Assembly: GCF_018780585.1 (NCBI RefSeq) | Contig: NZ_JADMJL010000061.1 | Location: forward strand, 1-64,000 | DNA from: Methyloversatilis discipulorum | Lineage (GTDB): Bacteria; Pseudomonadota; Gammaproteobacteria; Burkholderiales; Rhodocyclaceae | Direction of reading: 5' to 3' | DNA: 64,000 bases | In this document: positions 15,547 through 24,489 of the stretch, one piece after another | How the letters are laid out: each line of letters opens with the position of its first letter | How positions within the stretch are numbered: the stretch's first letter is position 1 | Made by a program: the position numbers and the translations under genes | The notes under the pieces: model-generated | What the model saw: only the letters and a program-made list of their open reading frames with translations | What the model was told of the DNA's origin: nothing | Database searches by the model: none

Positions 15547-17631
15547 TCAGGTGAGGTGCAGCGCGGTGAGCAGCACGTCGATGAGCTTGATGCCGACGAA
15601 GGGCACGACGAAACCGCCCAGGCCGTACAGCAGACCGTTGCGACGCAGCAGCGCGGCGGTGCCGAGCGCGCGGTACCGCACGCCGCGCAGCGCCAGCGGG
15701 ATCAGTGCGACGATGATGAGCGCATTGAAGATGACGGCCGACAGGATGGCCGACTCGCCCGACGCGAGATGCATCACGTTCAGCACACCCAGCTGCGGAT
15801 AGGTGGCGGCGAACGCGGCCGGCAGAATGGCGAAGTACTTGGCGACGTCGTTCGAAATGCTGAAGGTGGTCAGCGCGCCACGCGTCATCAGCATCTGCTT
15901 GCCGATCTCGACCACCTCGATCAGCTTGGTCGGATTGCTGTCGAGGTCGACCATGTTGCCGGCCTCCTTCGCCGCCTGCGTGCCGCTGTTCATCGCCACC
16001 GCGACGTCGGCCTGCGCCAGCGCCGGCGCGTCGTTGGTACCGTCGCCGGTCATCGCCACCATGCGGCCTTCGGCCTGGTAACGGCGGATCAGCGCCAGCT
16101 TGGCTTCCGGCGTCGCTTCGGCCAGCACGTCGTCGACGCCGGCTTCGGCAGCGATGGCGGCGGCGGTGAGCCGGTTGTCGCCGGTGATCATGACGGTGCG
16201 TATGCCCATGCGCCGCAGTTCGACGAAGCGCTCGCGGATGCCGCCCTTGACGATGTCCTTCAGTTCGACCACGCCGAGCACGCGCTCGCCGTCGGCCACC
16301 ACCAGCGGCGTGCTGCCGCGTCGGGCGGCGTCCTCGACGATGCGCACCAGTTCGGGCGCGAATTGCCCGCCCAGCGATTCGACATGCTGACGCACCGTTT
16401 CGGCCGCGCCCTTGCGGATCTGCCGGCCTTCCCAGTTCACGCCGCTCATGCGGGTCTGCGCGGTGAAGGGCACGAAGGCGGCGTCGTGCGACAGCAGCTG
16501 GCGTTCGCGCAGCGCGAACTTCTGTTTGGCGAGCACGACGATGCTGCGTCCTTCCGGCGTTTCGTCGGCCAGCGAGGCGAGTTGAGCGGCGTCGGCCAGT
16601 TCGCGTTCGCTCACGCCGGGTGCCGGCAGGAAGGCGGCGGCCTGGCGGTTGCCCAGCGTGATAGTGCCGGTCTTGTCGAGCAGCAGCACGTCGACGTCGC
16701 CGGCCGCCTCGACCGCGCGGCCCGAGGTGGCGATCACGTTGGCGCCCAGCATGCGGCTCATGCCGGCCACGCCGATGGCCGACAGCAGGCCACCTATCGT
16801 GGTCGGGATCAGGCATACCAGCAGCGCCACCAGCGCGGTCACGGTCACCGGCACGCCCTGCTGCGTGGCCTGCACCGCGAACAGCGAGAACGGCAGCAGC
16901 GTCACGGTGGCCATCAGGAATGCCAGCGTCAACGCGATGAGCAGGATGGTCAGCGCGACTTCGTTCGGCGTCTTGCGCCGCTTCGCACCCTCGACCATGG
17001 CGATCATGCGGTCGAGGAAGCTGTCGCCCGGATTGACCGTGCAGCGCACGACGACCCAGTCCGACAGCACGCGGGTGCCGCCGGTGACCGACGAGAAATC
17101 GCCGCCGGCCTCGCGGATGACCGGCGCCGACTCGCCGGTGATGGCGCTTTCGTCCACCGAGGCCACGCCTTCGATCACCTCGCCGTCGCAGGGCATGGTG
17201 TCGCCGGCTTCGACCAGCAGCACGTCGCCGATGCGCAGCGCGCCGGTATCGACGGCGTCCCAGCGCTCGCCCTGGCGCGGCGCACGCAGCTTCTTCGCCG
17301 TGCCGCGCTTCTGCAGGCTGCGCAGGCTGGCCGCCTGCGCCTTGCTGCGACCTTCGGCCAGCGCCTCGGCGAAATTGGCGAACAGCACGGTGAACCACAG
17401 CCACAGCGCATTGGCGCCGATGAACCAGGCCGGCGCCTCGCCCTGACCGGTCAGCGCCTGCAGCCACAGCGCGCTGATCAGCATGGCGCACAGCCAGACC
17501 ACGAACATGACCGGATTGCGCCACTGCGCAGCCGGATTGAGCTTGATGAAGGCATCGCGCACCGCGCCGCGCAGCAGCGCGGGATCAAGCAGACCGGCAG
17601 CCGGGCGCGAAGGATGAAAGGTGTGGGTCAT
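15547..17631 (-). CDS. kdpB: KdpB, catalytic P-type ATPase subunit
   Basis: At 694 residues it matches KdpB in full. The phosphorylated Asp lies in DKTGT at 319-323, the actuator motif TGES near 165, the nucleotide-binding region in the middle ([13 protein letters not shown]), and the hinge motif in [21 protein letters not shown]. About seven membrane helices flank these. It hydrolyses ATP to drive K+ import through KdpA in the inner membrane. It begins 13 bases after the kdpA stop. Confidence 0.97.
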   Translation of the reverse strand: MTHTFHPSRPAAGLLDPALLRGAVRDAFIKLNPAAQWRNPVMFVVWLCAMLISALWLQALTGQGEAPAWFIGANALWLWFTVLFANFAEALAEGRSKAQAASLRSLQKRGTAKKLRAPRQGERWDAVDTGALRIGDVLLVEAGDTMPCDGEVIEGVASVDESAITGESAPVIREAGGDFSSVTGGTRVLSDWVVVRCTVNPGDSFLDRMIAMVEGAKRRKTPNEVALTILLIALTLAFLMATVTLLPFSLFAVQATQQGVPVTVTALVALLVCLIPTTIGGLLSAIGVAGMSRMLGANVIATSGRAVEAAGDVDVLLLDKTGTITLGNRQAAAFLPAPGVSERELADAAQLASLADETPEGRSIVVLAKQKFALRERQLLSHDAAFVPFTAQTRMSGVNWEGRQIRKGAAETVRQHVESLGGQFAPELVRIVEDAARRGSTPLVVADGERVLGVVELKDIVKGGIRERFVELRRMGIRTVMITGDNRLTAAAIAAEAGVDDVLAEATPEAKLALIRRYQAEGRMVAMTGDGTNDAPALAQADVAVAMNSGTQAAKEAGNMVDLDSNPTKLIEVVEIGKQMLMTRGALTTFSISNDVAKYFAILPAAFAATYPQLGVLNVMHLASGESAILSAVIFNALIIVALIPLALRGVRYRALGTAALLRRNGLLYGLGGFVVPFVGIKLIDVLLTALHLT

Positions 17632-17644
17632 GATCCTGAAAACC

Positions 17645-19384
17645 TCAGCGATACAGGTTGATGTGCTCGACCACCGGGCCGAGCGCCAGCGCGGGCAGGT
17701 AGGTGAGCGCGCCGACCAGCAGCACGGTCAGCACCAGCAGCACGACGAACATCGGTCCGTGCGTCGGCATTGCGGCGTCCTGCGCGGCGGCGGGATCGCG
17801 CACGGCGCGGGTGCGGGCGGCCAGTGCGCCGGCCAGTGCCAGTACCGGCACGATGACGGCGAAGCGGCCGAGCGCCATCGCGATCGCCAGCGTCAGGTTG
17901 TAGAAGGGGGTGTTGGCCGACAGCCCGGCGAAGGCGCTGCCGTTGTTGTTGGCGGCCGACGAGAAGGCGTACAGCACTTCGGAGAAGCCGGCCGCGGCCG
18001 GATTCAGCAGGCCGGCGCGACCGGTCTCGCTGCTCACCGCGAGCGCGGTGCCCGACAGCACCAGCAGCGGCGTGACCAGGATGGCGACGGCCACCCATTT
18101 CATTTCCGCCGGTTCGATCTTCTTGCCCAGGTAGGCCGGTGTGCGCCCGGTCATCAGCCCGGCGACGAACACCGCCAGCACGGCGAACAGCAGCATGCCG
18201 TACAGCCCCGAGCCGACGCCGCCGAACACCACCTCGCCGAGCTGCATCAGCAGCATCGTGATGCCGCCGGCCAGCGGCGTCAGCGACGCGTGCATCGCGT
18301 TCACCGCACCGCAGGACGCCGCCGTCGTGATCGCTGCGAACAGTGCGCTGGCGGCGACGCCGAAGCGCACCTCCTTGCCTTCCATATTGCCGCCGGCCTG
18401 CAGCGCACTGGCGGCCTGGTCCACCCCGATCGCGGCCAGATGCGGGTTGCCTGCCTGCTCCAGCGACATGATGCCGATCACCGCGGCAACGAACAGCACG
18501 GTCATCGCGGCCAGCAGCGCCCAGCCCTGACGGCGGTCGCCGACCAGGCGACCGAAGGCCATGCACAGCCCGGCCGGAATTGCGAAGATGGCCAGCATCT
18601 GCAGCACATTGGTCCACGCCGTCGGGTTCTCGAAGGGGTGGGCCGAATTGGCGTTCATGAAACCGCCACCGTTGGTGCCCAGCATCTTGATGGCCTCCTG
18701 CGAGGCGACCGGCCCCATGGCCAGCGTCTGCGTGCCGACCGTACCCGCATCGGCATGCAGCGGCTCGAGCAGCGTGACCGTCAGGTCGGGCGACAGGTTC
18801 TGGATCACGCCCTGCGCCGCGAACGCCAGCGCCAGCAAGAAGGACAGCGGCAGCAGCAGCCACAGCGTGATGCGCAGAAGGTCGACCCAGAAATTGCCGA
18901 TGCCGCCCGCACCGCTGCGTGCGAAGCCGCGCATCAGCGCGAAGGCGACCGCGATGCCGGTGGCCGCGGACAGGAAGTTCTGCACCGTCAGGCCCAGCAT
19001 CTGGGTCAGGTGGCTCATCGTCGACTCGCCGCCGTAGCCCTGCCAGTTGGTGTTGGTGACGAAGCTCACTGCGGTGTTGAGCGCCGAATCCCAGGTCGGC
19101 GCGGCGAACTGCTGCGGATTCAGCGGCAGCCCGGGCTGCAGCCGCTGCAGTGCGTACAGCGCGATCACGCCGATCAGGTTGAACAGCAGCAGCGCGCCGG
19201 CGTAACCACGCCAGCCCTGCTCCTCACCGCTCACGCCACAGGCGCGCAGCAGCGACGCCTCGATGCCGGCCAGCGGTCGCGGCGCCCGTTCCGACACCAG
19301 GGCCAGCCAGCGACCCAGCGGCAGCGCGATCAGCCAGACGGCCAGCACGAAGCCGCCCAGCAGCATCCACATCTGGGCGGTCAT
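17645..19384 (-). CDS. kdpA: KdpA, potassium-translocating subunit
   Basis: The 579-residue protein has the ten-helix layout of KdpA and its four channel-like selectivity segments, for example [37 protein letters not shown], and the later [14 protein letters not shown]. It binds and passes K+ in the KdpFABC complex. The start at 19384 ([11 protein letters not shown]) overlaps the kdpF stop by one base (TGATG). An in-frame upstream ATG at 19414 lies inside kdpF and is unlikely. Length is close to the family's usual 555-600. Confidence 0.96.
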   Translation of the reverse strand: MTAQMWMLLGGFVLAVWLIALPLGRWLALVSERAPRPLAGIEASLLRACGVSGEEQGWRGYAGALLLFNLIGVIALYALQRLQPGLPLNPQQFAAPTWDSALNTAVSFVTNTNWQGYGGESTMSHLTQMLGLTVQNFLSAATGIAVAFALMRGFARSGAGGIGNFWVDLLRITLWLLLPLSFLLALAFAAQGVIQNLSPDLTVTLLEPLHADAGTVGTQTLAMGPVASQEAIKMLGTNGGGFMNANSAHPFENPTAWTNVLQMLAIFAIPAGLCMAFGRLVGDRRQGWALLAAMTVLFVAAVIGIMSLEQAGNPHLAAIGVDQAASALQAGGNMEGKEVRFGVAASALFAAITTAASCGAVNAMHASLTPLAGGITMLLMQLGEVVFGGVGSGLYGMLLFAVLAVFVAGLMTGRTPAYLGKKIEPAEMKWVAVAILVTPLLVLSGTALAVSSETGRAGLLNPAAAGFSEVLYAFSSAANNNGSAFAGLSANTPFYNLTLAIAMALGRFAVIVPVLALAGALAARTRAVRDPAAAQDAAMPTHGPMFVVLLVLTVLLVGALTYLPALALGPVVEHINLYR

Positions 19385-19476
19385 CACAGATCCTCCGCGC
19401 GCCACAGCGCCCACAGCAGATAGACGAACAGCGCCGCGGCCAGCGCGGCGCAGATTCCGTACAGCGTTCCCATCAT
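19384..19476 (-). CDS. kdpF: KdpF, small stabilising subunit
   Basis: A 30-codon ORF reads [20 protein letters not shown] and then [10 protein letters not shown]. It is a single membrane helix with the short polar tail typical of KdpF (about 29 residues) at its usual place directly before kdpA, whose ATG it overlaps by one base. GGAGG lies five to six bases before the first ATG; the second ATG, one codon later, is also possible. KdpF stabilises the pump in the membrane. Confidence 0.85.
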   Translation of the reverse strand: MMGTLYGICAALAAALFVYLLWALWRAEDL

Positions 19477-19598
19477 GATTCCTCCGCAGACGATGTGCGA
19501 AGACTAGGCGGGCACGTGCAAAGACTGTCTATAAATCGTGGGCGCCGCTGTATACGCGGCGTAAACGTGCCGGCCGCGCAGACTTCGGCAGCGAAGGA
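19477..19598 (-). promoter_or_regulatory. kdp operon promoter and leader region
   Basis: These 122 bases separate cdsA's stop from kdpF and must hold the kdp promoter. On the minus sense there are AT-rich islands (TTTACG, GTATACAG, then TTTATAGACAG). Inverted repeats are GCCGC/GCGGC around TGTATAC (19544-19560) and GGCACGT (19511-19517) with ACGTGCC (19567-19573). These could be KdpE sites, but I cannot match them to a verified consensus. Confidence 0.4.
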
Positions 19599-20543
19599 TC
19601 AGGGCGTGAAGAAATAGCGCGTGAGGTGGAAGAACACCGGTGCGGCGAAGCTGACCGAATCCATGCGGTCCATCATGCCGCCGTGGCCCTGGATCATGCT
19701 GCCCCAGTCCTTCGCGCCCAGGCTGCGCTTGACCGCCGACAGCACGAGCCCGCCGAGGAAACCCATCACGACGATGGCGGCCGACATGCCGGCCGCCTGC
19801 AGCGGCGTGAAGGGCGTGATCCACCACATCGCGGCACCGATCGCGGTGGCCGACAGCGCGCCGCCGACGAAACCTTCCACCGTCTTCGACGGGCTCACCA
19901 CCGGCGCGATCTTCGTCTTGCCGAACAGCTTGCCGAACACGTACTGCAGCACGTCGCTCAGCTGCACGACGAGCAGCAGGTAGAACAGCAGCAGCGCGTT
20001 CTGGCCGGCGTAGTCCGGAATGTCGAGCAGCAGCAGCGCCGGCACGTGGCTGATGCAGTAGATGGTCAGCATGACGCCCCACTGGATCTTGGCCGCGCGT
20101 TCGAGGAAGTGTTCGACGTCCTGCGCCAGCACCGACAGCGAGGGCAGAAGCAGGAAGCCGTAGACCGGGATCAGGATGGAGAACAGCGCGTACCACTCGT
20201 CGGCGATCAGCGCGTACTGCAGCGGGATCGCGATGAAGAAGGACACCGACAGCGCGCGGTGGTCGCCAGGCCGGGTCGGCGTGAGCGTCATGAATTCGCG
20301 CAGCGCGAACCACGATATGAGCGCGAACATGACGATGGTGGCCATCTTGCCGAGCATGAAGGCGACCGCGAACACGGCCACCATGATCCACCAGGCCTTG
20401 ATGCGCGCATTGAGGTTGTCGACGACGTCACGTCCGCTGTCGCCCTGCACCCGGCGCGACAGCATCCAGCCGATGAAGGAGGACAGCAGCAGCACGGCAC
20501 CGATGCCGCCCATCAGCCAGTAGAACTTGTCCTGTGCGCTCAT
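19599..20543 (-). CDS. phosphatidate cytidylyltransferase (CdsA family)
   Basis: The 314-residue protein has about eight membrane helices and ends with the CdsA signature SAVKRSLGAKDWGSMIQGHGGMMDRMDS (residues about 268-295), which holds the conserved S-x-x-K-R, KD and HGG..DR.D residues. It makes CDP-diacylglycerol from phosphatidate and CTP in the inner membrane. An additional LQYVFGKLFGKTKIAPVVSPSKTVEGFVGG motif is also typical. It starts 30 bases after the acyltransferase gene, completing a phospholipid cluster. Because a second, housekeeping cdsA normally sits near dxr and bamA, this may be a specialised copy; I leave the symbol blank. Confidence 0.92.
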   Translation of the reverse strand: MSAQDKFYWLMGGIGAVLLLSSFIGWMLSRRVQGDSGRDVVDNLNARIKAWWIMVAVFAVAFMLGKMATIVMFALISWFALREFMTLTPTRPGDHRALSVSFFIAIPLQYALIADEWYALFSILIPVYGFLLLPSLSVLAQDVEHFLERAAKIQWGVMLTIYCISHVPALLLLDIPDYAGQNALLLFYLLLVVQLSDVLQYVFGKLFGKTKIAPVVSPSKTVEGFVGGALSATAIGAAMWWITPFTPLQAAGMSAAIVVMGFLGGLVLSAVKRSLGAKDWGSMIQGHGGMMDRMDSVSFAAPVFFHLTRYFFTP

Positions 20544-20573
20544 TCCGTTTCCTTTTTGTTGTCGCGCGGCCGT

Positions 20574-21173
20574 TCAGGCCAGATCGATCACCGCCTGCCG
20601 GGCGCGCTCGAGAAAGTCCGCCTTGTCTTCGCCCGCGATGCGCGCCAGCGGCGCACCGAAGCGCACCGTGCAGATCAGCGGCACCGGGAAGAAGGTGCCC
20701 TTGGGCATGCAGCGATGCAGGTTCTCCAGGTACACGGGCACCAGCTCGACGTCGGGGAAGCGCTCGGCCAGATGGAACAGTCCGGCCTTGAACGGCCCCG
20801 GCAGCGGCTGCAGGTTGCGCGTGCCTTCCGGAAAGAGGATCAGCGAATCGCCGGCGGCGAGCGCCTCGGTCAGCGGTGCCAGCGGGTCTTTCGTTGCCTC
20901 GCTGCGCTGGCGTTCGATGAACACCGCGTTCAGCCCGCGCACCGCGACGCAGCGGCGCACTGCGTCGGTGTTCCAGTAGTCGGCGGCCGCCACCGGCCGC
21001 GTGTGCCGGCGCAGATCGCGCGGCAGCGCCGACCACAGCGCCAGCGTGTCGATATGACTGGAGTGGTTGGCGAAGTAGATGCGCTGCGCCGGCGACGGCG
21101 CGCTGCCCTGCCAGCGCGGCGCTGCGCCCACCAGCGCGCGGGTGATTCCGATCAGCAGCGCGGAAATCAGCAT
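20574..21173 (-). CDS. 1-acyl-glycerol-phosphate acyltransferase-like protein (PlsC family)
   Basis: The 199-residue protein has the acyltransferase motif NHSSHID (HX4D, about residues 35-41), a second block with GLNAVFIERQR, FPEGTRN (EGTR, about 115-121) and VPVYLEN. A weak N-terminal hydrophobic stretch may anchor it. The family transfers acyl chains to lysophosphatidate. The start at 21173 overlaps the preceding CDP-alcohol transferase gene by seven bases. Its product, phosphatidate, would be the substrate of the CdsA-type enzyme next to it. At under 200 residues it is slightly shorter than E. coli PlsC (245). Confidence 0.9.
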   Translation of the reverse strand: MLISALLIGITRALVGAAPRWQGSAPSPAQRIYFANHSSHIDTLALWSALPRDLRRHTRPVAAADYWNTDAVRRCVAVRGLNAVFIERQRSEATKDPLAPLTEALAAGDSLILFPEGTRNLQPLPGPFKAGLFHLAERFPDVELVPVYLENLHRCMPKGTFFPVPLICTVRFGAPLARIAGEDKADFLERARQAVIDLA

Positions 21174-21895
21174 GACGGCCCCGCCGCGGTGAGCTGACGC
21201 GCGATGCCTTGCGTGCGCGTGACGCAGGTGATCACCGAACCGGCGGCGATGACCACGCAGGCCGCCTGCAGCGCCCAGTGACTTCCGGCCCAGGCCAGTT
21301 CGCCGGCGCCGATCAGGCAGGCCGCGGTCATCACGGCCATGCGGTGCTGCTTGGCCATCGGCCCGCGGAAGCTCTGCGCCAGACCGAGCGCGCCGCCGAA
21401 CACCCGCACATAGGCGGTCAGCGCCGCCGTCAGCGCGCCGAACCAGCCCAGCGCTGGCGAGCCGACGGCGTAACCGAGTGCGACGATGAGCAGCGAGTCG
21501 GCGACGCGATCCGGAAATTCGTTGTACAGCGCACCCAGCGCCGACTTCTTGCCGCCCTCGACCGCCACCATGCCATCCAGCAGATTGCAGATCAGCCGCC
21601 CCTGTATCGCCAGCGCGCAGCCGATCAGCCCGGAGGGTGTTGGCCTCCACAGCAACAGCGCCGCACCGGCCGCGGCGAACAGGATGCTGACGACGGAAAT
21701 CTGGTTTGGCGTCACGTCGGTGCGCGCCAGCCAGGCCGCGCTGCGCTGCGCCCAGCCGGCCGAGCGGGCGGCAATCGGACGGCGGTTTTCGTCCGCGTCG
21801 TCTTTCGGACGGCGGTTTTCGTCCGTATCGTCTTTCGGACGACGTTTCTCGTCCGCGTCGTCGTTCACTTGAGGCTGGTCGTCCGCATCGTTCAT
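21167..21895 (-). CDS. CDP-alcohol phosphatidyltransferase-family protein with charged repeat N-terminus
   Basis: From ATG 21895 the protein has 242 residues. Residues about 10-40 are three copies of a ten-residue charged unit close to KDDADENRRP. A membrane domain follows with DVTPNQIS and a variant of the family motif, DGMVAVEGGKKSALGALYNEFPDRVAD. Here the usual Arg after the Ala is Val and the second conserved Asp is Asn, with further Asp residues four and eight positions on. This variant recurs in relatives that sit beside cdsA and plsC. Such enzymes swap CMP for an alcohol on CDP-diacylglycerol; the alcohol is unknown. The upstream ATG at 21964 is less likely. Confidence 0.85.
   Translation of the reverse strand: MNDADDQPQVNDDADEKRRPKDDTDENRRPKDDADENRRPIAARSAGWAQRSAAWLARTDVTPNQISVVSILFAAAGAALLLWRPTPSGLIGCALAIQGRLICNLLDGMVAVEGGKKSALGALYNEFPDRVADSLLIVALGYAVGSPALGWFGALTAALTAYVRVFGGALGLAQSFRGPMAKQHRMAVMTAACLIGAGELAWAGSHWALQAACVVIAAGSVITCVTRTQGIARQLTAAGPSC
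21778..21867. repeat. three tandem 30-bp coding repeats
   Basis: Units start at 21778, 21808 and 21838. The first two differ at two positions, and the third has further changes, mostly synonymous or conservative. Each encodes ten residues of an Asp/Glu/Arg-rich linker at the N-terminus of the CDP-alcohol transferase. There is no spacer between units, so this is not a CRISPR array. Confidence 0.85.
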
Positions 21896-22128
21896 GTTCT
21901 TGGGCTCCGCACGGGTGGTGGGATACGGCGCTGGCATTCTGCCCGGAATGAACGCCGGCGTCATGGGTGGGCCGTCGCCTGCGCTTACGTCGCGTCGATG
22001 TAAGCATCGGACACCTTACCCGGTCTTCTGCGGTATCGATCTGGGACGCGGCGCCGGCGGAACCCCGCCCGGCGCTCCGGCGTCCGAAAGTCAGTCCCGT
22101 ACAGGGACGACACCGTGGAGGACACACC

Positions 22129-22602
22129 ATGAACCGCCGCCAACTGCTCGGCCTGCTTGCGCTGCACGGCCTGGGCTTCGCCGCCCTGCCGCTGCGCGCC
22201 GACGCGCCGGCGTCGCTGAAACTGAGCGACGCCGAATGGAAGAAGCGCCTGACACCGGCGCAGTACGCCGTACTGCGCGAAGAAGACACCGAGCGCCCGG
22301 GCAGCAGCCCGCTCAATGCCGAGAAGCGCCGCGGCACCTACCACTGCGCCGGCTGCGACCTCGCGCTGTTCTCGTCGGACGCCAAGTACGAAAGCGGCAC
22401 CGGCTGGCCCAGCTTCCACACCGCGTTGCCGGGCGCAGTCGGCACGAAGACCGACTACAAGCTCATCCTGCCGCGCACGGAATACCACTGCGCGCGCTGC
22501 GGCGGCCATCAGGGCCACCTGTTCAACGACGGGCCGGCGCCGACCGGCAAGCGCTACTGCAACAACGGCGTGGCGCTGCGCTTCGCGCCGGCGGCGGCAT
22601 GA
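22129..22602 (+). CDS. msrB: exported peptide-methionine (R)-S-oxide reductase (MsrB)
   Basis: The 157-residue protein begins with a Tat-like signal (NRRQLLGLLALHGLGFAAL, cleavage near residue 25). The MsrB domain follows: zinc pairs CAGC (about 73-76) and CARC (about 122-125), SGTGWPSF, GGHQGHLFNDG, and the catalytic Cys in RYCNNGVALRF. It reduces methionine-R-sulfoxide in damaged envelope proteins. GGAGG lies eight bases before the ATG. Its stop overlaps the msrA start (ATGA). The residue after the catalytic CxN is Gly where most MsrB have Ser. Divergent from the CDP-alcohol transferase gene. Confidence 0.93.
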   Translation: MNRRQLLGLLALHGLGFAALPLRADAPASLKLSDAEWKKRLTPAQYAVLREEDTERPGSSPLNAEKRRGTYHCAGCDLALFSSDAKYESGTGWPSFHTALPGAVGTKTDYKLILPRTEYHCARCGGHQGHLFNDGPAPTGKRYCNNGVALRFAPAAA

Positions 22603-23192
22603 ACACCCTGCGCACGTTGGCCGGATTCGTTGCGTTGCTGGCGCTGAGCGGTGGCGCAATGGCGCAGACCACCGCCCGCGCCACCTTCGCCGGCGGTTGT
22701 TTCTGGTGCGTCGAAGCCGATTTCGACAAGGTCGACGGCGTGCTCAAGACCACCTCCGGCTACACCGGCGGAAAGACCGCGAATCCGAGCTACGAAGAGG
22801 TGTCGTCGCATGCCACCGGCCACGCCGAGGCGGTGCAGATCGAGTACGACCCGGCGAAGGTGAGTTACGACAGGCTGCTCGACGTGTTCTGGCACAGCAT
22901 CGACCCGACAGTGAAGAACCGGCAGTTCTGCGACATCGGCACGCCCTACCGCACCGCCATCTTCGCCCACGATGCCGCCCAGCTCGACGCCGCCCGGCGC
23001 TCGCTTGCCGCGCTGGAAAAGAGCAAGCCGTTCAAGGCGCCCATCGTGACCGAGATCCACATGGCGGACACCTTCTACCCGGCCGAGGACTACCATCAGG
23101 ACTACTATCGCAAGAATCCGGCCCGCTATAACTACTACCGCTGGAGCTGCGGCCGGGACGCGCGCCTGCGCGAACTGTGGGGTGTGAAGTAG
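22599..23192 (+). CDS. msrA: exported peptide-methionine (S)-S-oxide reductase (MsrA)
   Basis: The 197-residue protein has a Sec signal peptide (MNTLRTLAGFVALLALSGGA, cleavage after AMAQ or nearby). The catalytic motif GGCFWCVEADF (about 33-43) follows, then GYTGGKTANPSYEEVSSHATGHAEAVQIEYDP, and the C-terminal HQDYY. It repairs the S epimer of methionine sulfoxide, complementing MsrB. The two genes overlap by four bases and both products are exported, making a two-gene envelope repair unit that resembles, but is not, a fused MsrAB. The source of reducing power is not in the window. Confidence 0.94.
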   Translation: MNTLRTLAGFVALLALSGGAMAQTTARATFAGGCFWCVEADFDKVDGVLKTTSGYTGGKTANPSYEEVSSHATGHAEAVQIEYDPAKVSYDRLLDVFWHSIDPTVKNRQFCDIGTPYRTAIFAHDAAQLDAARRSLAALEKSKPFKAPIVTEIHMADTFYPAEDYHQDYYRKNPARYNYYRWSCGRDARLRELWGVK

Positions 23193-23250
23193 GCGGCTGC
23201 TCCTCCAGGAGGTGCCGTCGACCTGCCGCCTGGGCCTGGGTCGGGACTCT

Positions 23251-23514
23251 GTGGGAGGGGTCTTCTGACCCCGACTGCGGCCTGTATCGGAGCCGGCGGA
23301 CTGTGACGGCCGCGTCGCGGCCAAGGCCGCTCCCACAAGAATCCTGTGCGATCAGTGGCTGGAGCCGGATTCTGTGGGAGGGGTCTTGACCCCGACAACA
23401 GCCTGAATCGAAGTCTGAGGACTGCAACGGCCGTGTCGCGGCCAAGGCCGCTCCCGCAGGGACATGCCTGATCAGCCGACGTGGCCGTTTTTGTGGGAGC
23501 GAGCTTGCTCGCGA
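23251..23514. repeat. dense REP-like cluster: C-B-C-B-A
   Basis: Five palindromes lie in 264 bases: type C at 23251-23275, type B inverted at 23314-23336, C at 23374-23396, B inverted at 23435-23456 and A at 23493-23514. Between them are related spacers with GAATCGAAG or GTATCGGAG. The two C-B inverted pairs, spaced by about 40 bases, look like REP doublets. The cluster fills the gap between msrA and the convergent DGPF gene and could fold into a message-end structure. Confidence 0.85.
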
Positions 23515-23532
23515 TGCAGTTGGCAGCGGCTG

Positions 23533-23898
23533 TCAGCCCGGCGCCTTGCTGTCGTCGAAGCAGGGGCCGAAGCCGCGGACTTCGACCGTGGCCCAGGCGG
23601 CGGCGGGGCAGGCGAGTGCGATGTCCAGCGCCTGCTGCCGGTCGTCGGTGGCCAGCATGAAGAAGCCACCGATCATTTCCTTCGCTTCGGCAAACGGGCC
23701 GTCGACCACCTGCGTGCGGCCGTCGCGAACCTGTACGCGCGTCGACTCGACGCGCAGCGATTCCGACCCCATCAGCAGGCCGCGCGCGGCGAGGCCTTCG
23801 CCGAAAGCCACCATCTGTGCATAGAGGTCGCGGCCTTCGGCTTCGGTACGGGTGGCGCGCTGGCCGACCGGTTCGATGATGAGCAGCATGTGCGGCAT
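23533..23898 (-). CDS. YCII/DGPF-domain protein
   Basis: The 121-residue protein opens MPHMLLIIEPVGQRA and has the family signature VVDGPFAEAKEMIGGFFMLA (about 64-83), preceded by a helix with YAQMVAFGEGLAARGLLMG. It is a second, divergent DGPF protein, unlike the one at 7669. Its ATG immediately follows the stop of the VOC gene (TGA ATG), so the two are co-translated. No sigma factor is adjacent. The reaction is unknown. Confidence 0.85.
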   Translation of the reverse strand: MPHMLLIIEPVGQRATRTEAEGRDLYAQMVAFGEGLAARGLLMGSESLRVESTRVQVRDGRTQVVDGPFAEAKEMIGGFFMLATDDRQQALDIALACPAAAWATVEVRGFGPCFDDSKAPG

Positions 23899-24381
23899 TC
23901 AGGTCTCCTTGGTGACGCTTTCGGGGCAGGGGTTCGCGCTGGCGGCGAGCAGTTCTTCGGGGCTCACGTCGCGCACATGGGTGGCGATCGCCCAGACATG
24001 ACCGTTCGGGTCGATCACCCGGCCATAGCGGTCGCCCCAGAACATGTCCTCGGGCGCCATCTGCGCGGTCGCACCCGCGGCGACCGCCTGCGCGAACAGC
24101 GCGTCGACATCGGGCACCTGCAGGTGCAGTACGACCGGTGTGCCGCCGTAGCTGTTCGGGTCGCGCATGAACCATTCCGGGTGGGCGTCGACGATCATGA
24201 CGACGGAGTCACCGATGCGCACCTGCGCATGCAGGATTCTGCCCTCACTGCCGGGCAGCCGCATCAGTTCCGTCGCGCCGAAGGCGCGCACGTAGAAATC
24301 GATGGCGCCTGCCGCGTTGTCGCAGACGAGGTGCGGGGTGACGGTGTGCATGCCCGCGGGCACGGGCTGGGGTGAGGTCAT
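23899..24381 (-). CDS. VOC-superfamily (PhnB-like/glyoxalase) protein
   Basis: From ATG 24381 it has 160 residues. The fold is the PhnB-like VOC pattern: TVTPHLVCDNAAGAIDFYVRAFGATE at the start, GRILHAQVRIGDSVVMIVDA, then a PVVLHLQVPDVDALFAQAVAAGA block and a closing WGDRYGRVIDPNGHVWAIATH. Candidate metal ligands are present in both halves, but the role in this family is poorly known. AAGGAGA lies six bases upstream, which supports this ATG over the one at 24417. It forms a two-gene unit with the DGPF protein. Confidence 0.87.
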   Translation of the reverse strand: MTSPQPVPAGMHTVTPHLVCDNAAGAIDFYVRAFGATELMRLPGSEGRILHAQVRIGDSVVMIVDAHPEWFMRDPNSYGGTPVVLHLQVPDVDALFAQAVAAGATAQMAPEDMFWGDRYGRVIDPNGHVWAIATHVRDVSPEELLAASANPCPESVTKET

Positions 24382-24489
24382 GGCCGGATCTCCTTCGAGG
24401 GTGAAGTGAACCGGCACGCACCGGTCCTGCCCGGTCGACGAAGCAGCCGGCGCGAAATCGACAGCGCGCCCGATGAATGTCCGCCTGCT

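Noticed and set aside
14779-17661. A 960-codon open frame on the plus strand opposite kdpB and kdpC
   Set aside because: It is a shadow frame of the high-GC minus-strand kdp genes. Its composition (very rich in Arg, Gln, His) is not protein-like and it has no family signature.
21778-21867. Possible CRISPR-like repeats
   Set aside because: Units are directly tandem without spacers and in frame with a protein, so they are coding repeats.
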